From NCBI RefSeq assembly GCF_049200465.1, contig NZ_CP120836.1, positions 3,782,001-3,846,000 on the forward strand: a stretch of 64,000 nucleotides of DNA, read 5' to 3'. Within the stretch, counting starts at the first letter, position 1; every line of letters starts with the position of its first letter. The stretch comes from Leptothermofonsia sp049200465 (GTDB lineage: Bacteria > Cyanobacteriota > Cyanobacteriia > Leptolyngbyales > Leptolyngbyaceae). The notes beneath the pieces were generated by a model. It did not search any database and was not told the DNA's origin. It saw only the letters and a list, made by a program, of their open reading frames with translations. The translations under genes were made by a program, and so were the position numbers. Shown piece after piece: positions 8,164 to 17,254 of this stretch.

Positions 8164-8606
8164 TTTAGGAATCCTTAGGCAACAGAGTAAATAACTTTAA
8201 TACCAGAAATACCAGAGGTAAGCAGAGACAACCCTATCCGTAGCGGTCAAATCTATCTAAGATACTGTAGAGCTACTATAAGTGAGGAATGGCAGATTTG
8301 ACCATCGGATTTCTTAAATTTTGTTAGGGAGATGGGGAGAAGCATAGAAAAAAGGAAAAACAGGAAAAGAGAGGCCGAGAGAAAGGCGAAATGAGTGCAA
8401 GAGTGAGTTCCCTTCCAGCGGGTTTGTCAGTTCTTTTGTGGCAATCCTGGAAAGGGGGTCGAGGGAATCAGGGTTTCAAGGAGTTAGAGCCCCGTTTTTA
8501 GCCCCCCCTTCCAGCTCCTATCCTCCCTTTTCTTTCTTCTTTACTTCTTCTTTTTTCTTTCCCTTTTCACACCTCCCTCCTCTCCCTAATCCAATCCTCA
8601 GTTAGT
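8164..8606. other. Intergenic region with family C repeat
   Basis: Divergent promoter region between the peptidoglycan-binding gene and the ADP-ribosylglycohydrolase-like gene. It holds the family C palindrome (8420-8500) and a strand-biased purine run (8330-8395) followed by a pyrimidine run (8505-8590) that could pair as a long imperfect hairpin. No gene-like frame or RNA gene is seen. Confidence 0.6.
8420..8500. repeat. Family C element, copy 1
   Basis: GGTTTGTCAGTTCTTTTGTG, then GGCAATCCTGGAAAGGGGGT, GAGGGAATCAGGGTTTCAAG and GAGTTAGAGCCCCGTTT. It is closely related to the elements at 21701 (same orientation) and 37381 (inverted). The GAAAGGGG and CCCCGTTT segments form a short inverted repeat. 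Confidence 0.8.
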
Positions 8607-9677
8607 ATGGAGAGCGTAACCACAGGCCACAAATCGATGCGCTACTCGTTATTGAGTCGCTTTCAAGGAGTGCTGTTAGGGGCAGCGCTGGGAGAAGAGT
8701 TAGGTTCCTATTTTTGGAAACAAAAATTACAACAGAGGAGGTCATTCCCAGCAAAACATTCAGCAGAGATGGGGCATATTGACCTATTTACCTGGCATCC
8801 AGGCTCGGATAGGGAGGAGGTTTCACTGAGCCAATCAATGCCATCCGGCTGGGGAAAGGTTGCTCTCTATTTGACTGAAAAACTGATTCTGAAAGGTGGC
8901 TGGCAGGGGCTTGATTTAGAGCAGATTGGGCTCCCGGCATTGACTGACGGGAAAGAGGCTACCTTCGTTGCCAGTCCAGGGGTAACAGGAGCCGATCTGG
9001 CGATCGCAACCCTACCTGTTGCGCTATTCTTTCATGACAATGAGTTCAAGCGTCGGCAGGCTTTGGAGGAGGTTGCCAGTCAGTTTAAAGCTAAGCCGGG
9101 TGCGTGGCAGGAGGCATGGGCATTCACTGGTGCGATCGCCGCTGCTTTGAAAGAACAACTCTCTCCGCGCCATCTCATTCCCCAAATCGTCACCCAATTG
9201 CAATCGGATGAGTTTAGTCGAGAGGATACCCTTCATGATTTCATTTCAAAACTGGAGCAGACCCAGACCTTGCTTCAAGAAGGGAGAGATCTGGGTGCTG
9301 CTAGGGTCAGTCTCCTGTCGTCCCAGCAAGTTGGATCAAGTTCTGAAATGATTTGTCTGGCACTCTATTGCAGTTTAAGCACGCCTGAAGATTTCCGGCT
9401 GGCGTTGATTCGGGCAGCTCGATCCGGTAATGCTCCTCAGGTGTGTGGACTAACAGGTGCTTTAATGGGTGCCTACAACAGTTGGGTTGGAATTCCGCTG
9501 GTGTGGAGAATGGCAGATGCTCACTATTCCAGCCAGCAGGTGGGGGGAGTGTCGGGTGCGAAGATTGAGCAACTGGCGACTCGATTACTGGCCGTTTGGT
9601 CTGGAGTATACAACTCAGTAGACTTTCCAGAACAGGTCCCCGCGATCGCCGCCCCAGGAGTAATTCGTCTGTCTTAA
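8607..9677 (+). CDS. ADP-ribosylglycohydrolase-fold protein, probably catalytically degenerate
   Basis: The N-terminal RFQGVLLGAALGEELGSYFW and C-terminal GLTGALMGAYNSWVGIPLVWR segments match the all-helical ADP-ribosylglycohydrolase (DraG/ARH) fold. Active members carry acidic metal ligands in a GDxxG motif and a GDTD-type motif. Here these positions read GAALGEELG and GNAPQVCG, so most dimagnesium ligands appear missing. Residues 1-10 may be leader: ATG 8637 (MRYSLLSRF) is a plausible alternative start, and neither has a clear ribosome binding site. An inactive, binding or regulatory role is inferred, not shown. Confidence 0.75.
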   Translation: MESVTTGHKSMRYSLLSRFQGVLLGAALGEELGSYFWKQKLQQRRSFPAKHSAEMGHIDLFTWHPGSDREEVSLSQSMPSGWGKVALYLTEKLILKGGWQGLDLEQIGLPALTDGKEATFVASPGVTGADLAIATLPVALFFHDNEFKRRQALEEVASQFKAKPGAWQEAWAFTGAIAAALKEQLSPRHLIPQIVTQLQSDEFSREDTLHDFISKLEQTQTLLQEGRDLGAARVSLLSSQQVGSSSEMICLALYCSLSTPEDFRLALIRAARSGNAPQVCGLTGALMGAYNSWVGIPLVWRMADAHYSSQQVGGVSGAKIEQLATRLLAVWSGVYNSVDFPEQVPAIAAPGVIRLS

Positions 9678-9825
9678 TTAGCAGCAGGTGGCAGTTTGAG
9701 CGGGGGGCAATCACCACTCCCGTGATTGAAAGTGGCTCCATATAATAGAAAGGCTACGCTGGCGGCGCCATTTTTTCCTGACTGCTACCCCGTTTTTCCA
9801 GTCAACCGTGCGATCGCAGGTCATT

Positions 9826-12279
9826 ATGAAACGGTTTCAGCCACTGGTGCAAAAGCTTAAGCAACCCTGTCGGCGTTATGGAGGACGGCTCTATCAAGGC
9901 CTGACTGGGGGCTGGCGGAAATTACAGCCGTTGCCTGAATCGGGCAAAGTCACTCGTTCCTATGTCATATCAGCCCTGGCAGTGATTTCCCTGGCCAGTG
10001 CGATGGGCCACCGCTTCTATAATGCGCCCAAACTGGATGTAGGCAAGGCGGCTCCCCAAACGATCTATGCCCCCAGGGACGCGACAATCGAAGATAAAAA
10101 AGCGACTGAAGAAAAGCAGAAAGCTGCTCGAACCAGTGCCATTTCAGTCCTGATGCTGGATCAGGCTGTTAACCAGCAGATCCGCGACAATGTGCAGCGG
10201 CTACTGGATGAGGGTAATGAATTGAGGCGATTGGCGGGTCCCTTTCCCTTTACCAAAACGTCTATTCTCTCGCTGGGAACCCAGTCCTATTTGCGCAAAG
10301 CCAGCGAGGCAGAATGGCAAAAGCTGCTAAGCGTTGCCGACCCAACGGCGTCTTTTCCTCGCACTACCACTGCCCGTTCTCGGTTAAAGTTGTCTGACCT
10401 GGCCAATGACCAGCAGCGACGGGCAGCGGCTGAACTGCTAGCCTATCCCCGCACGGCTGATTCCAGAGACTATATTGCGCTGCTGGAGGCGATCGCAGAA
10501 GCCCGTTCCCTTTACGCTGCCACGGTAAGCTCCCTTTCTAGCTCCACCCCTTCAGATGGGGAATCCATTTACGACGCAACTCTGCTCGATCTTAGCGCCG
10601 CAGACTGGCAGCAAACCAGGGTGAAGATCCCCCAATTGGCCGAGCAAATATTGGCCCAGGGGATTGCTCCGGGTTTGACCGAAGCGATTCTAGAAAGTGC
10701 CGTTCGTCTCCGGGTTAGGGGCACCCTTCCAGCCGCTGCTGAAGAGACGGGAATCAAGATCCTCTTAGCTTCACTCCAACCCAACCTGGTGCGGGATGAG
10801 GCACAGACCCGACTGCGGGCGGAGCAGGCGGCTCAGCAGGTTGAGCCGGAAATGGTTTCCATTCGAGAGGGGGAGGTCATTGTTCGCACAGGGGAAGAGA
10901 TCACCACGGGTGACTTTGCGCTGCTAGACCACTTCGGGCTGAGCCGCCGGGAAATCAACTGGTCTGGGCTGATTGGGTTTGGGGTCTTAGTCGGTGGTGC
11001 GGTTGGGGTCTTCTGGTTTGTGGAGCGCAAGTTTAATCCGGGGATGCGTCGCCGCGATCGCCTGTTGATCTGGCTCTTGAGCCTGACAACCCCGCTACTG
11101 ATTGTTCTCCGGGTGCCCTCCACCAACCTGCCTGCCATTGGGCTGCTGGTAGGCAGTTTTTATGGCTCACCTTTGGGAATTGCGGTGACTGGCATCCTGG
11201 CTGTGATTTTACCCTTTGGCATGTCCATTCCCTGGAGTCAGTTGCTTTCCAGTACAGGAGCCGGATTACTGGGTGGCTGGATGGCGGGTCGGTTGCGATC
11301 GCGGGAAGAACTGGCACTTCTGGGAATCGGCGTTGGCATTTTGCAGGGAAGCCTTTACCTGGTATTCAATGTGGCGTCTGGCATGGTCTGGTACACCTTG
11401 CTGGGGTCAGCCGCGATTCATGCCCTGTTGGGTCTGGCCTGGTGCATTGTGGCGATCGGCAGCAGCCCCTACCTGGAGCAGTTGTTTGACCTGGTGACCA
11501 CCATCCGCCTGGTGGAACTGGCCAACCCCAACTGCTACCTGCTGAAGCAACTTGCCGCCAAAACCCCCGGTACCTTCCAGCACACCCTGTTTGTAGCTAC
11601 CCTGGCAGAAGCGGCTGCCCGCGCCCTTGGCTGCAATGTAGAGCTGGTACGGACGGGAACGCTATATCACGACATTGGCAAAATGCACGATCCGCTGGGT
11701 TTTATCGAAAACCAGATGGGCGGCCCCAACAAACATGACCTGATCAACAATCCCTGGAAAAGCGCCGAAATTATCAAGAAGCACGTTTCTGAAGGACTGG
11801 TGATGGCTCGCAAATGCCGGTTACCCAAAGCAGTCCAGGCATTTATTCCAGAGCACCAGGGCACCATGCTGATTGCCTACTTCTACCATCAGGCTCAGCA
11901 GTGGGCGCAGCAACACCCAAAACCGAATGGGACTCTGCTCGAAGTGCGGGAAGCCGATTTTCGTTACGACGGACCCATTCCCCAGTCGCGGGAAACGGGA
12001 ATTGTCATGCTGGCCGATTCCTGTGAGGCGGCACTGCGATCGCTCAAAGAAGCCACCTACGACGAAGCCCTCTCCATGATCAACAAAATCCTGCGCGCCC
12101 GCTGGCAGGACAAACAGTTGGTGAATTCTGGACTAACTCGCGAAGAAATGTCTAAAATCGCCACCATTTTTGTCGAAGTCTGGCAACAGTTCAATCACCA
12201 GCGGATTGCCTATCCCAAAGTAGCTGTTCTACCCCAGCCTGTGTTGCAGGAAGAACAGAGCCCCACGGCTGTGAAGTAA
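9826..12279 (+). CDS. 7TM-HD family membrane phosphohydrolase (PgpH/YqfF-like)
   Basis: The N-terminus has one membrane segment (about 44-64), then a roughly 300-residue extracytoplasmic domain (7TMR-HDED type). A polytopic block follows at about 385-560, and then a cytoplasmic HD domain: H586 in GTFQHTLF, H615-D616 in LYHDIGKMHDP, and downstream PEHQG. The family (Listeria PgpH) hydrolyses cyclic di-AMP, and cyanobacteria use this second messenger in osmotic and day/night control; the activity here is inferred. GTG 9808 is in frame, but ATG 9826 has AGG five bases upstream and a cleaner N-terminus. A short low-complexity repeat (about 12282-12330) follows the stop. Confidence 0.93.
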   Translation: MKRFQPLVQKLKQPCRRYGGRLYQGLTGGWRKLQPLPESGKVTRSYVISALAVISLASAMGHRFYNAPKLDVGKAAPQTIYAPRDATIEDKKATEEKQKAARTSAISVLMLDQAVNQQIRDNVQRLLDEGNELRRLAGPFPFTKTSILSLGTQSYLRKASEAEWQKLLSVADPTASFPRTTTARSRLKLSDLANDQQRRAAAELLAYPRTADSRDYIALLEAIAEARSLYAATVSSLSSSTPSDGESIYDATLLDLSAADWQQTRVKIPQLAEQILAQGIAPGLTEAILESAVRLRVRGTLPAAAEETGIKILLASLQPNLVRDEAQTRLRAEQAAQQVEPEMVSIREGEVIVRTGEEITTGDFALLDHFGLSRREINWSGLIGFGVLVGGAVGVFWFVERKFNPGMRRRDRLLIWLLSLTTPLLIVLRVPSTNLPAIGLLVGSFYGSPLGIAVTGILAVILPFGMSIPWSQLLSSTGAGLLGGWMAGRLRSREELALLGIGVGILQGSLYLVFNVASGMVWYTLLGSAAIHALLGLAWCIVAIGSSPYLEQLFDLVTTIRLVELANPNCYLLKQLAAKTPGTFQHTLFVATLAEAAARALGCNVELVRTGTLYHDIGKMHDPLGFIENQMGGPNKHDLINNPWKSAEIIKKHVSEGLVMARKCRLPKAVQAFIPEHQGTMLIAYFYHQAQQWAQQHPKPNGTLLEVREADFRYDGPIPQSRETGIVMLADSCEAALRSLKEATYDEALSMINKILRARWQDKQLVNSGLTREEMSKIATIFVEVWQQFNHQRIAYPKVAVLPQPVLQEEQSPTAVK

Positions 12280-12578
12280 TACAGAAGACAGAAGACAGAA
12301 AACGGAAGACAGAAGGGGGAGTGAGGGAATAAAGAGTACTCCATTTCCCCATCCCCCGCCATCCAGACTTCTGAACCTCGCCCCTGCCCTCTTGCTATAC
12401 AAGATGGGCCAGGTTCCATAGCCTGCATGACTGTGTTACCTTAGAGGAGTTGTCAAAAACCGCACACTCAGGATTTCGGGTGTCTGAAGAAAGTTGTTAG
12501 TGATTAGTTGTTAGTTTTTAGAAAGTTCACGATCTAAATAATTAACAACTAGCAGCTAAGCAATCGCTTTCAAAGATG

Positions 12579-12611
12579 CTCCTGGGTGGAGGATTAACCC
12601 GAATACAGGAG
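12579..12611 (+). promoter_or_regulatory. Hairpin covering the rpsB ribosome binding site
   Basis: CTCCTG (12579-12584) is complementary to CAGGAG (12606-12611), and the inner GGGT/ACCC segments can extend the stem. CAGGAG contains the Shine-Dalgarno sequence (GGAG, six bases before ATG 12618). Closing this stem would hide the ribosome binding site. S2 is known to repress its own rpsB-tsf operon in enterobacteria through a leader RNA; equivalence here is inference. Confidence 0.45.
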
Positions 12612-12617
12612 TAAAAT

Positions 12618-13412
12618 ATGCCAGTCGTTTCATTGGCTCAACTGTTGGAGTCAGGGGTTCACTTTGGGCATCAAACCCGTCGCTGGAACCCCAAGATGGA
12701 GCCGTTCATCTACACTTCTCGAAATGGTGTTCACATCATCGACCTGGTGCAAACCGCCAAGTTGATGGATGAAGCCTACCACTACGTCCGCAATGCCTCT
12801 GAGCAAGGCAAGCGTTTTCTATTTATTGGCACCAAGCGTCAGGCTGCCGGAATTGTGGCTCAAGAAGCAGCCCGCTGTGGTGCTTACTACGTCAACCAGC
12901 GCTGGTTGGGTGGAATGCTCACCAACTGGGTCACGATTAAGACGCGGGTTGAGCGTCTAAAAGAGTTAGAACGTCGAGAAGAAACTGGAGCGCTAGATCT
13001 GCTCCCCAAAAAAGAAGCTTCCGTGCTGCGCCGGGAACTGGAAAAGCTTCAGAAATATTTGGGTGGCATTAAAATGATGCGGAAAGTGCCCGATGTGGTC
13101 GTCATTGTCGATCAGCGGCGAGAATACAACGCCGTTCAGGAATGCCAGAAGCTGGGAATTCCTATTGTGTCTTTGCTAGATACCAACTGCGACCCTGACG
13201 TGGTGGATGTCCCCATTCCTGCGAACGATGATGCCATCCGGTCGATTAAGCTAATAGTGGGTAAGCTGTCAGATGCGATCTATGAAGGTCGTCACGGTCA
13301 GCTTGAAGTCGAAGATGATTACGATGACTATGAAGGCGCTGAAGAAGAGTTTGATTACGAAGACAACGACCTCTCCTTCCTTCCAGAGGATGACGAGGAG
13401 TCAGAAGAGTAA
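12618..13412 (+). CDS. rpsB: 30S ribosomal protein S2
   Basis: Full-length S2: MPVVSLAQLLESGVHFGHQT, FIYTSRNGVHIIDLVQTAK, RWLGGMLTNWVTIKTR and VPIPANDDAIRSIKLI are diagnostic. S2 joins the 30S subunit late and is needed with S1 for mRNA binding. After about residue 230 there is an acidic tail (DYDDYEGAEEEFDYEDND), longer than in E. coli but common in cyanobacteria. GGAG lies six bases before the ATG. It is followed by tsf after 111 bases, the usual pairing. Confidence 0.98.
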   Translation: MPVVSLAQLLESGVHFGHQTRRWNPKMEPFIYTSRNGVHIIDLVQTAKLMDEAYHYVRNASEQGKRFLFIGTKRQAAGIVAQEAARCGAYYVNQRWLGGMLTNWVTIKTRVERLKELERREETGALDLLPKKEASVLRRELEKLQKYLGGIKMMRKVPDVVVIVDQRREYNAVQECQKLGIPIVSLLDTNCDPDVVDVPIPANDDAIRSIKLIVGKLSDAIYEGRHGQLEVEDDYDDYEGAEEEFDYEDNDLSFLPEDDEESEE

Positions 13413-13423
13413 TAAATGCTGAT

Positions 13424-13500
13424 GCTGAGTTATGAGTGATGAGTTTTGACTTGAATCAAATTCATAACTCATAACTTAAAACTCAAAAACTCAAAACTAT
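13424..13500. repeat. Inverted low-complexity repeat between rpsB and tsf
   Basis: AGTTATGAGTgATGAGTTTTGA is mirrored by CATAACTCATAACTT and AAAACTCAAAAACTCAAAAC, built from AACTCA-type units. The arms AGTTATGAGT and ACTCATAACT can form a stem of about ten pairs in the mRNA between the two cistrons. This could modulate tsf relative to rpsB, or simply be one of the degenerate short tandem repeats common in cyanobacterial gaps. Confidence 0.55.
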
Positions 13501-13523
13501 TTCAGAGCAGGGACTAAAGGGAC

Positions 13524-14429
13524 ATGGCAGAAATTACCGCAAAGTTAGTGAGCGAACTGCGCCAAAAGACAGGTGCAGGCATGATGGATTGCAAAAAGGC
13601 ACTGACCGAGAACAACGGGGATCTTGAAAAAGCGACGGAATGGCTGCGCAAGAAGGGGATTGCTTCTGCTGAGAAAAAATCCGGGAAAACGGCGGCTGAA
13701 GGTTTGGTCGATAGCTACATCCACACGGGCAGTCGGATTGGCGTACTGGTTGAGGTTAACTGCCAGACCGACTTTGTTGCCCGCAACGAGTCCTTCAAGA
13801 AGCTGGTGCAGGATATTGCCAAGCAAGTGGCGGCCAATTCTCAAGTTGAGTACGTGAAGGTGGCTGACATTCCCGCAGAGATCGTTGAAAAGGAAAAGGC
13901 GATCGAAATGGGGAAGGATGACCTGGCAGGCAAGCCAGACAACATCAAGGAAAAAATTGTTCAGGGGCGGATTGAAAAACGCCTGAAAGAACTTTGTTTG
14001 CTCGATCAACCCTATATCCGCGATCAAAATATTACGGTTGAAGAGCTGGTGAAGCAGCATATCGCGCAACTAGGTGAAAATATCCAGGTGCGTCGTTTTG
14101 TCAGATTTGTGCTGGGCGAAGGCATTGAAAAAGAAGAGACTAACTTTGTCGCGGAGGTCGCTGCCCAGATGGGTGCGAAACAGGAAACTAGGCCAGCCGA
14201 GAAGCCAGCCGCTGAGGAATCTGTTGCTGAGGAGCCTGTCGCTGCCGCAACCGTTGTTGAGGAACCTGCTGTTAGCGAACCTGTCACTGAAGAGCCTGTC
14301 GCTGCCGCAACCGCTGTTGAGGAGCCTGTTGTTAGCGAACCTGTCGCTGAGGAGCCTGAAAAGAAAGAAACCAAGAAAGATGCCAAGAAAGATGGCAAGA
14401 AGAAGAAAAAAATAAGATCAGTGCTTTAG
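13524..14429 (+). CDS. tsf: Translation elongation factor Ts
   Basis: The N-terminal UBA-like domain and TDFV motif (MAEITAKLVSELRQKTGAGM, CQTDFVARNESF) identify EF-Ts, the nucleotide-exchange factor for EF-Tu. The core ends near residue 215. The remaining roughly 85 residues are an Ala/Glu/Pro/Val-rich tail ending in a Lys cluster. Two 20-residue units (EEPVAAATVVEEPAVSEPVT and a near copy) are encoded by a 60-base tandem duplication at 14229-14348. Cyanobacterial EF-Ts proteins vary in such tails; the tail is probably disordered. AGGGA precedes the ATG. Confidence 0.97.
   Translation: MAEITAKLVSELRQKTGAGMMDCKKALTENNGDLEKATEWLRKKGIASAEKKSGKTAAEGLVDSYIHTGSRIGVLVEVNCQTDFVARNESFKKLVQDIAKQVAANSQVEYVKVADIPAEIVEKEKAIEMGKDDLAGKPDNIKEKIVQGRIEKRLKELCLLDQPYIRDQNITVEELVKQHIAQLGENIQVRRFVRFVLGEGIEKEETNFVAEVAAQMGAKQETRPAEKPAAEESVAEEPVAAATVVEEPAVSEPVTEEPVAAATAVEEPVVSEPVAEEPEKKETKKDAKKDGKKKKKIRSVL
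14229..14348 (+). repeat. 60-base tandem duplication in the tsf tail
   Basis: Two adjacent 60-base units, 14229-14288 and 14289-14348, differ at only a few positions and encode residues 236-255 and 256-275 of EF-Ts. A partial third unit (GAGGAGCCTG) follows. Confidence 0.85.
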
Positions 14430-14518
14430 AAGAGGGTAGCGTTGTGCAACTGATGCTACCTGGCGATCGCGGCTCCTTTTTGGCAATATCTGGCCCTAGT
14501 AGAGCAAAACAAAAGTTT

Positions 14519-14607
14519 TCAAGGGGGGTAGAGGGGGCCTTTCTCTGGGGGCTGCGCCCCTACCCCCCTTGAAAGCCAATGTCCTGATTAACCTGACGAC
14601 AGCAATA
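14519..14607. repeat. Family A element, copy 4
   Basis: TTCAAGGGGGGTAGAGGGGG, CTGGGGGCTGCGCCCCTACC, CCCCTTGAAAGCCAATGTCC, then a CCTGACGACAGCAATA end. The arms TTCAAGGGGGGTAG and CTACCCCCCTTGAA-type sequence pair almost perfectly. The left end lacks the TATAGC terminus. Confidence 0.7.
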
Positions 14608-14750
14608 TTTTGTGAGTTTTTAACTCACAAAATAACCATTTTGATTTATCTAGAACGCAAATTAATACTGACAAACCACTAGAGGCAATCTATCCGGCTT
14701 CCTATTTTCACAGACAAGTTTGTGCAGCGCTGATTCAGGTAAATTAGATC

Positions 14751-14868
14751 TTATAGCTATAGTCACTAAGCTTAGGAACAGGGTGCAGGGGTGGAACCCC
14801 TGGCTGGAACACAGTCCCCACCCCCCCCCTTAAACCCAATGTCCTGAGCAACCTGGCGACAGCTATAA
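14751..14868. repeat. Family A element, copy 5
   Basis: TTATAGCTATAGTCACTAAG ... ACAGGGTGCAGGGGTGGAAC CCCTGGCTGG ... AACCCAATGTCCTGAGCAAC CTGGCGACAGCTATAAT. Both termini are complementary (TTATAGCT/AGCTATAA). It sits about 115 bases before the site-2 protease start. Confidence 0.8.
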
Positions 14869-14982
14869 TGCGGTTTCCTCGTTACAAAAGACTAAAAAAA
14901 TCGGATTCCGTTCATCTTTTGCTTTCCTTCAGGGAAAACGGGGAAGTGTTGATAGGTTCCAGGTTGATTTTGGAAATTGGGA

Positions 14983-16482
14983 ATGATTACTGCAATCACT
15001 GTGCTGCTGGCGCTGATCTTTTTGGGGTGGGGTTTCTATCGTGCCAGACCGTTTGGCAAGTTGGGGCTGCTGGCCTGGTTACAGTCGGTGGTATTGATGG
15101 CTCCCTGGATTCTGGCGTTCAGCCTGACAGCCGTGGGCATTTACCTGAACCTGGTGGCAGTGCTATTCATGTTTGTCCTGTCTACAGGGATTTACATCTA
15201 TCTCGGTAACCGATTGAGAGCTTTGGGACAGGATGCCATTTTGTCCCGGCGTGCTTCGGCGATCGCCAACTCTCAGAACACCAATCCATCTGAAACTAAA
15301 GCCGAAGACACAACTGACAGTGAGACAACCACTGTCCAGCCTGAGGGGATCGTTGCAGAAACCGGGGCTGTTCCCATTCCTGCAGAAGACTTGCGCGCCA
15401 TTCAGGGCATTTTTGGGATCGACACCTTCTTTACCACCGAAACCATTCCCTACCAGGAAGGAGCCGTTTTTCGGGGAAACCTGCGGGGGGAGCCCGCAGA
15501 AACCTATGCCAAGCTATCGGCGAACTTGCAGGAGCGGTTGGGCGAGCAATATCGTCTGTTTCTGGTTGAGGATCAGAACAATAAACCCGTTGTGATTGTT
15601 CTGCCAAGCAGCCGCGACCCCAAACCGATGACCGTGTTTCAAAAGGTGATTGCGGTTGTCCTGCTGCTGGTAACCTTTGCAGCCAGCCTTGAAAGTGCCG
15701 GGCTGATGCGCAACTTTGACTTCTTCAGCACCCCCAATCGGTTTATGGAGGTGTTACCCTTAGCCCTTGGTATCCTCAGTATTCTGGCGGTGCATGAATT
15801 GGGGCACTGGGTCATGGCACAGCGTTACAACATTCGTTTGAGTCTGCCATTTTTTATCCCAACCTGGCAGATTGGTTCATTTGGAGCCCTGACCCGGTTT
15901 GAGTCGTTGCTTCCGAACCGCACCGTTTTATTTGATATTGCCTTTGCAGGACCGGCTGCTGGTGGGTTGCTTTCCCTGGGAATGCTGGTAACGGGTCTGG
16001 TACTTTCTCACCAGGGGAGCTTGTTTCAACTGCCAACTGAGTTTTTTAAGGGATCGATCCTGGTAGGAACTCTGGCCCGACTTGCCCTGCGGGAATCGCT
16101 GCAACAACCTCTGGTGGATCTTCACCCACTGGTAATTTTGGGCTGGCTGGGGTTAGTGATTACTGCCTTAAATTTACTGCCTGCCGGTCAACTGGATGGG
16201 GGGCGGATTGTCCAGGCCATTTATGGACGAAAAATTGCCGGACGCACGACGGTTGGAAGCATTATTGTGCTGGGTCTGTTTGCTATCTTCAACCCACTGG
16301 CGCTGTATTGGGCGATCGTGGTGTTATTCTTACAACGCGAACTAGAGCGTCCCTGTCTGAATGACCTCACTGAACCCGATGATGCCAGAGCCGCCCTGGG
16401 ACTGCTCGCACTGTTTTTGATGGTAGCCACCCTGCTACCACTCACTCCAGGTCTGGCAGGGCGTTTGGGGATTGGTACTTAG
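14983..16482 (+). CDS. Site-2 protease family membrane metalloprotease (EGY-like)
   Basis: An M50-type protease: zinc motif HELGH (about 271-275) inside a hydrophobic helix, conserved AGPAAGG, and the second metal-ligand motif NLLPAGQLDGGR about 125 residues later. An N-terminal membrane pair precedes a cytoplasmic or lumenal domain (about 120-215) resembling that of the plastid EGY proteins, then six or more further membrane segments. Such proteases cleave within membranes, for example releasing anti-sigma factors; the substrate is unknown. TTG 14977 is in frame, but ATG 14983 is preferred. Confidence 0.92.
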   Translation: MITAITVLLALIFLGWGFYRARPFGKLGLLAWLQSVVLMAPWILAFSLTAVGIYLNLVAVLFMFVLSTGIYIYLGNRLRALGQDAILSRRASAIANSQNTNPSETKAEDTTDSETTTVQPEGIVAETGAVPIPAEDLRAIQGIFGIDTFFTTETIPYQEGAVFRGNLRGEPAETYAKLSANLQERLGEQYRLFLVEDQNNKPVVIVLPSSRDPKPMTVFQKVIAVVLLLVTFAASLESAGLMRNFDFFSTPNRFMEVLPLALGILSILAVHELGHWVMAQRYNIRLSLPFFIPTWQIGSFGALTRFESLLPNRTVLFDIAFAGPAAGGLLSLGMLVTGLVLSHQGSLFQLPTEFFKGSILVGTLARLALRESLQQPLVDLHPLVILGWLGLVITALNLLPAGQLDGGRIVQAIYGRKIAGRTTVGSIIVLGLFAIFNPLALYWAIVVLFLQRELERPCLNDLTEPDDARAALGLLALFLMVATLLPLTPGLAGRLGIGT

Positions 16483-16552
16483 GTTCGGCTATCTCCCCTC
16501 CTCTATTTCTGGGAAAGACCTCTGACTTTCCTTATAATCGAGGAAATGTGAC

Positions 16553-17254
16553 ATGAATTTTTGTAACGTGAACTCATCAAACCTAAACCAAATTTCGGCT
16601 CAGCTTGAAAGCAAAAGCACCCGCGATCGCATGCTGGCACTCGCTTCTTTGAGGGATGTGCCCCCCGCTGACGCAGTGCCTTTGATCAAGAAAGTATTGC
16701 ACGACGAAAGTATTCAAATTCGCTCGATGGCAATCTTTGCCCTGGGCATTAAGCCAACGGAAGAGTCGTTTCCGCTGCTATTGGATCTGCTGGTAAACGA
16801 CCAGGACTATGGAGCCAGGGCTGATGCGGCTGGAGCGATGGGATATCTCCAGGATCCGCGGGCGTTTGAGCCGCTGGTACGGGCATTTTACGAAGACACC
16901 GACTGGCTTGTGCGCTTTAGCGCTGCGGTTTCGTTAGGAAATTTGCAGGACCCCCGCGCCTATGAAGTCCTTATCCAGGCGTTAGATAGTGAAGAAGTAG
17001 TTTTGCAGCAGGCGGCGATCGCGGCCCTGGGTGAAATCAAAGTTGTCGAAGCAGTCGATCACATTCTTCGCTTTGCCCAGTCTGAGGATTGGCTGGTGCG
17101 CCAGCGGTTAGCGGAAGCACTGGGTAATATGCCGACACCCAAGAGCATTTCTGCCTTGAAGTACCTGGCGAAGGATAGCCATCCCCATGTTGCCCAGGCA
17201 GCAACCCTTGCCCTGCAACGCTTAGAAGAATCGCAAGATTCGTCCGAAAGTTAA
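16553..17254 (+). CDS. HEAT/PBS-lyase-repeat protein (NblB-like)
   Basis: About six HEAT-like units of roughly 30 residues (such as VRSMAIFALG with an I in place of V at the first position, ARADAAGAMGYLQD, VRFSAAVSLGNLQD, QQAAIAALGEI, VRQRLAEALGNM) form an all-helical scaffold. Related cyanobacterial proteins include the bilin lyases CpcE/F and NblB, which helps dismantle phycobilisomes during nutrient starvation. Length and repeat layout fit the NblB-like group, but I cannot separate it from other PBS-lyase-repeat scaffolds, so no symbol is given. Its stop overlaps that of the convergent DUF3352 gene by four bases. Confidence 0.85.
   Translation: MNFCNVNSSNLNQISAQLESKSTRDRMLALASLRDVPPADAVPLIKKVLHDESIQIRSMAIFALGIKPTEESFPLLLDLLVNDQDYGARADAAGAMGYLQDPRAFEPLVRAFYEDTDWLVRFSAAVSLGNLQDPRAYEVLIQALDSEEVVLQQAAIAALGEIKVVEAVDHILRFAQSEDWLVRQRLAEALGNMPTPKSISALKYLAKDSHPHVAQAATLALQRLEESQDSSES

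Larger units (their letters stand above)
14430..14982. other. Intergenic region with two family A copies
   Basis: After tsf comes a small palindrome (GGTAGC at 14435 facing GCTACC ending 14460) that could help terminate tsf, although no T-run follows directly. Then come two family A elements and a short unassigned stretch containing GTGAGTTTTTAACTCAC (about 14611-14627). No convincing gene is present: the 113-codon frame from 14868 lies inside a repeat end and the site-2 protease gene. Confidence 0.55.
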
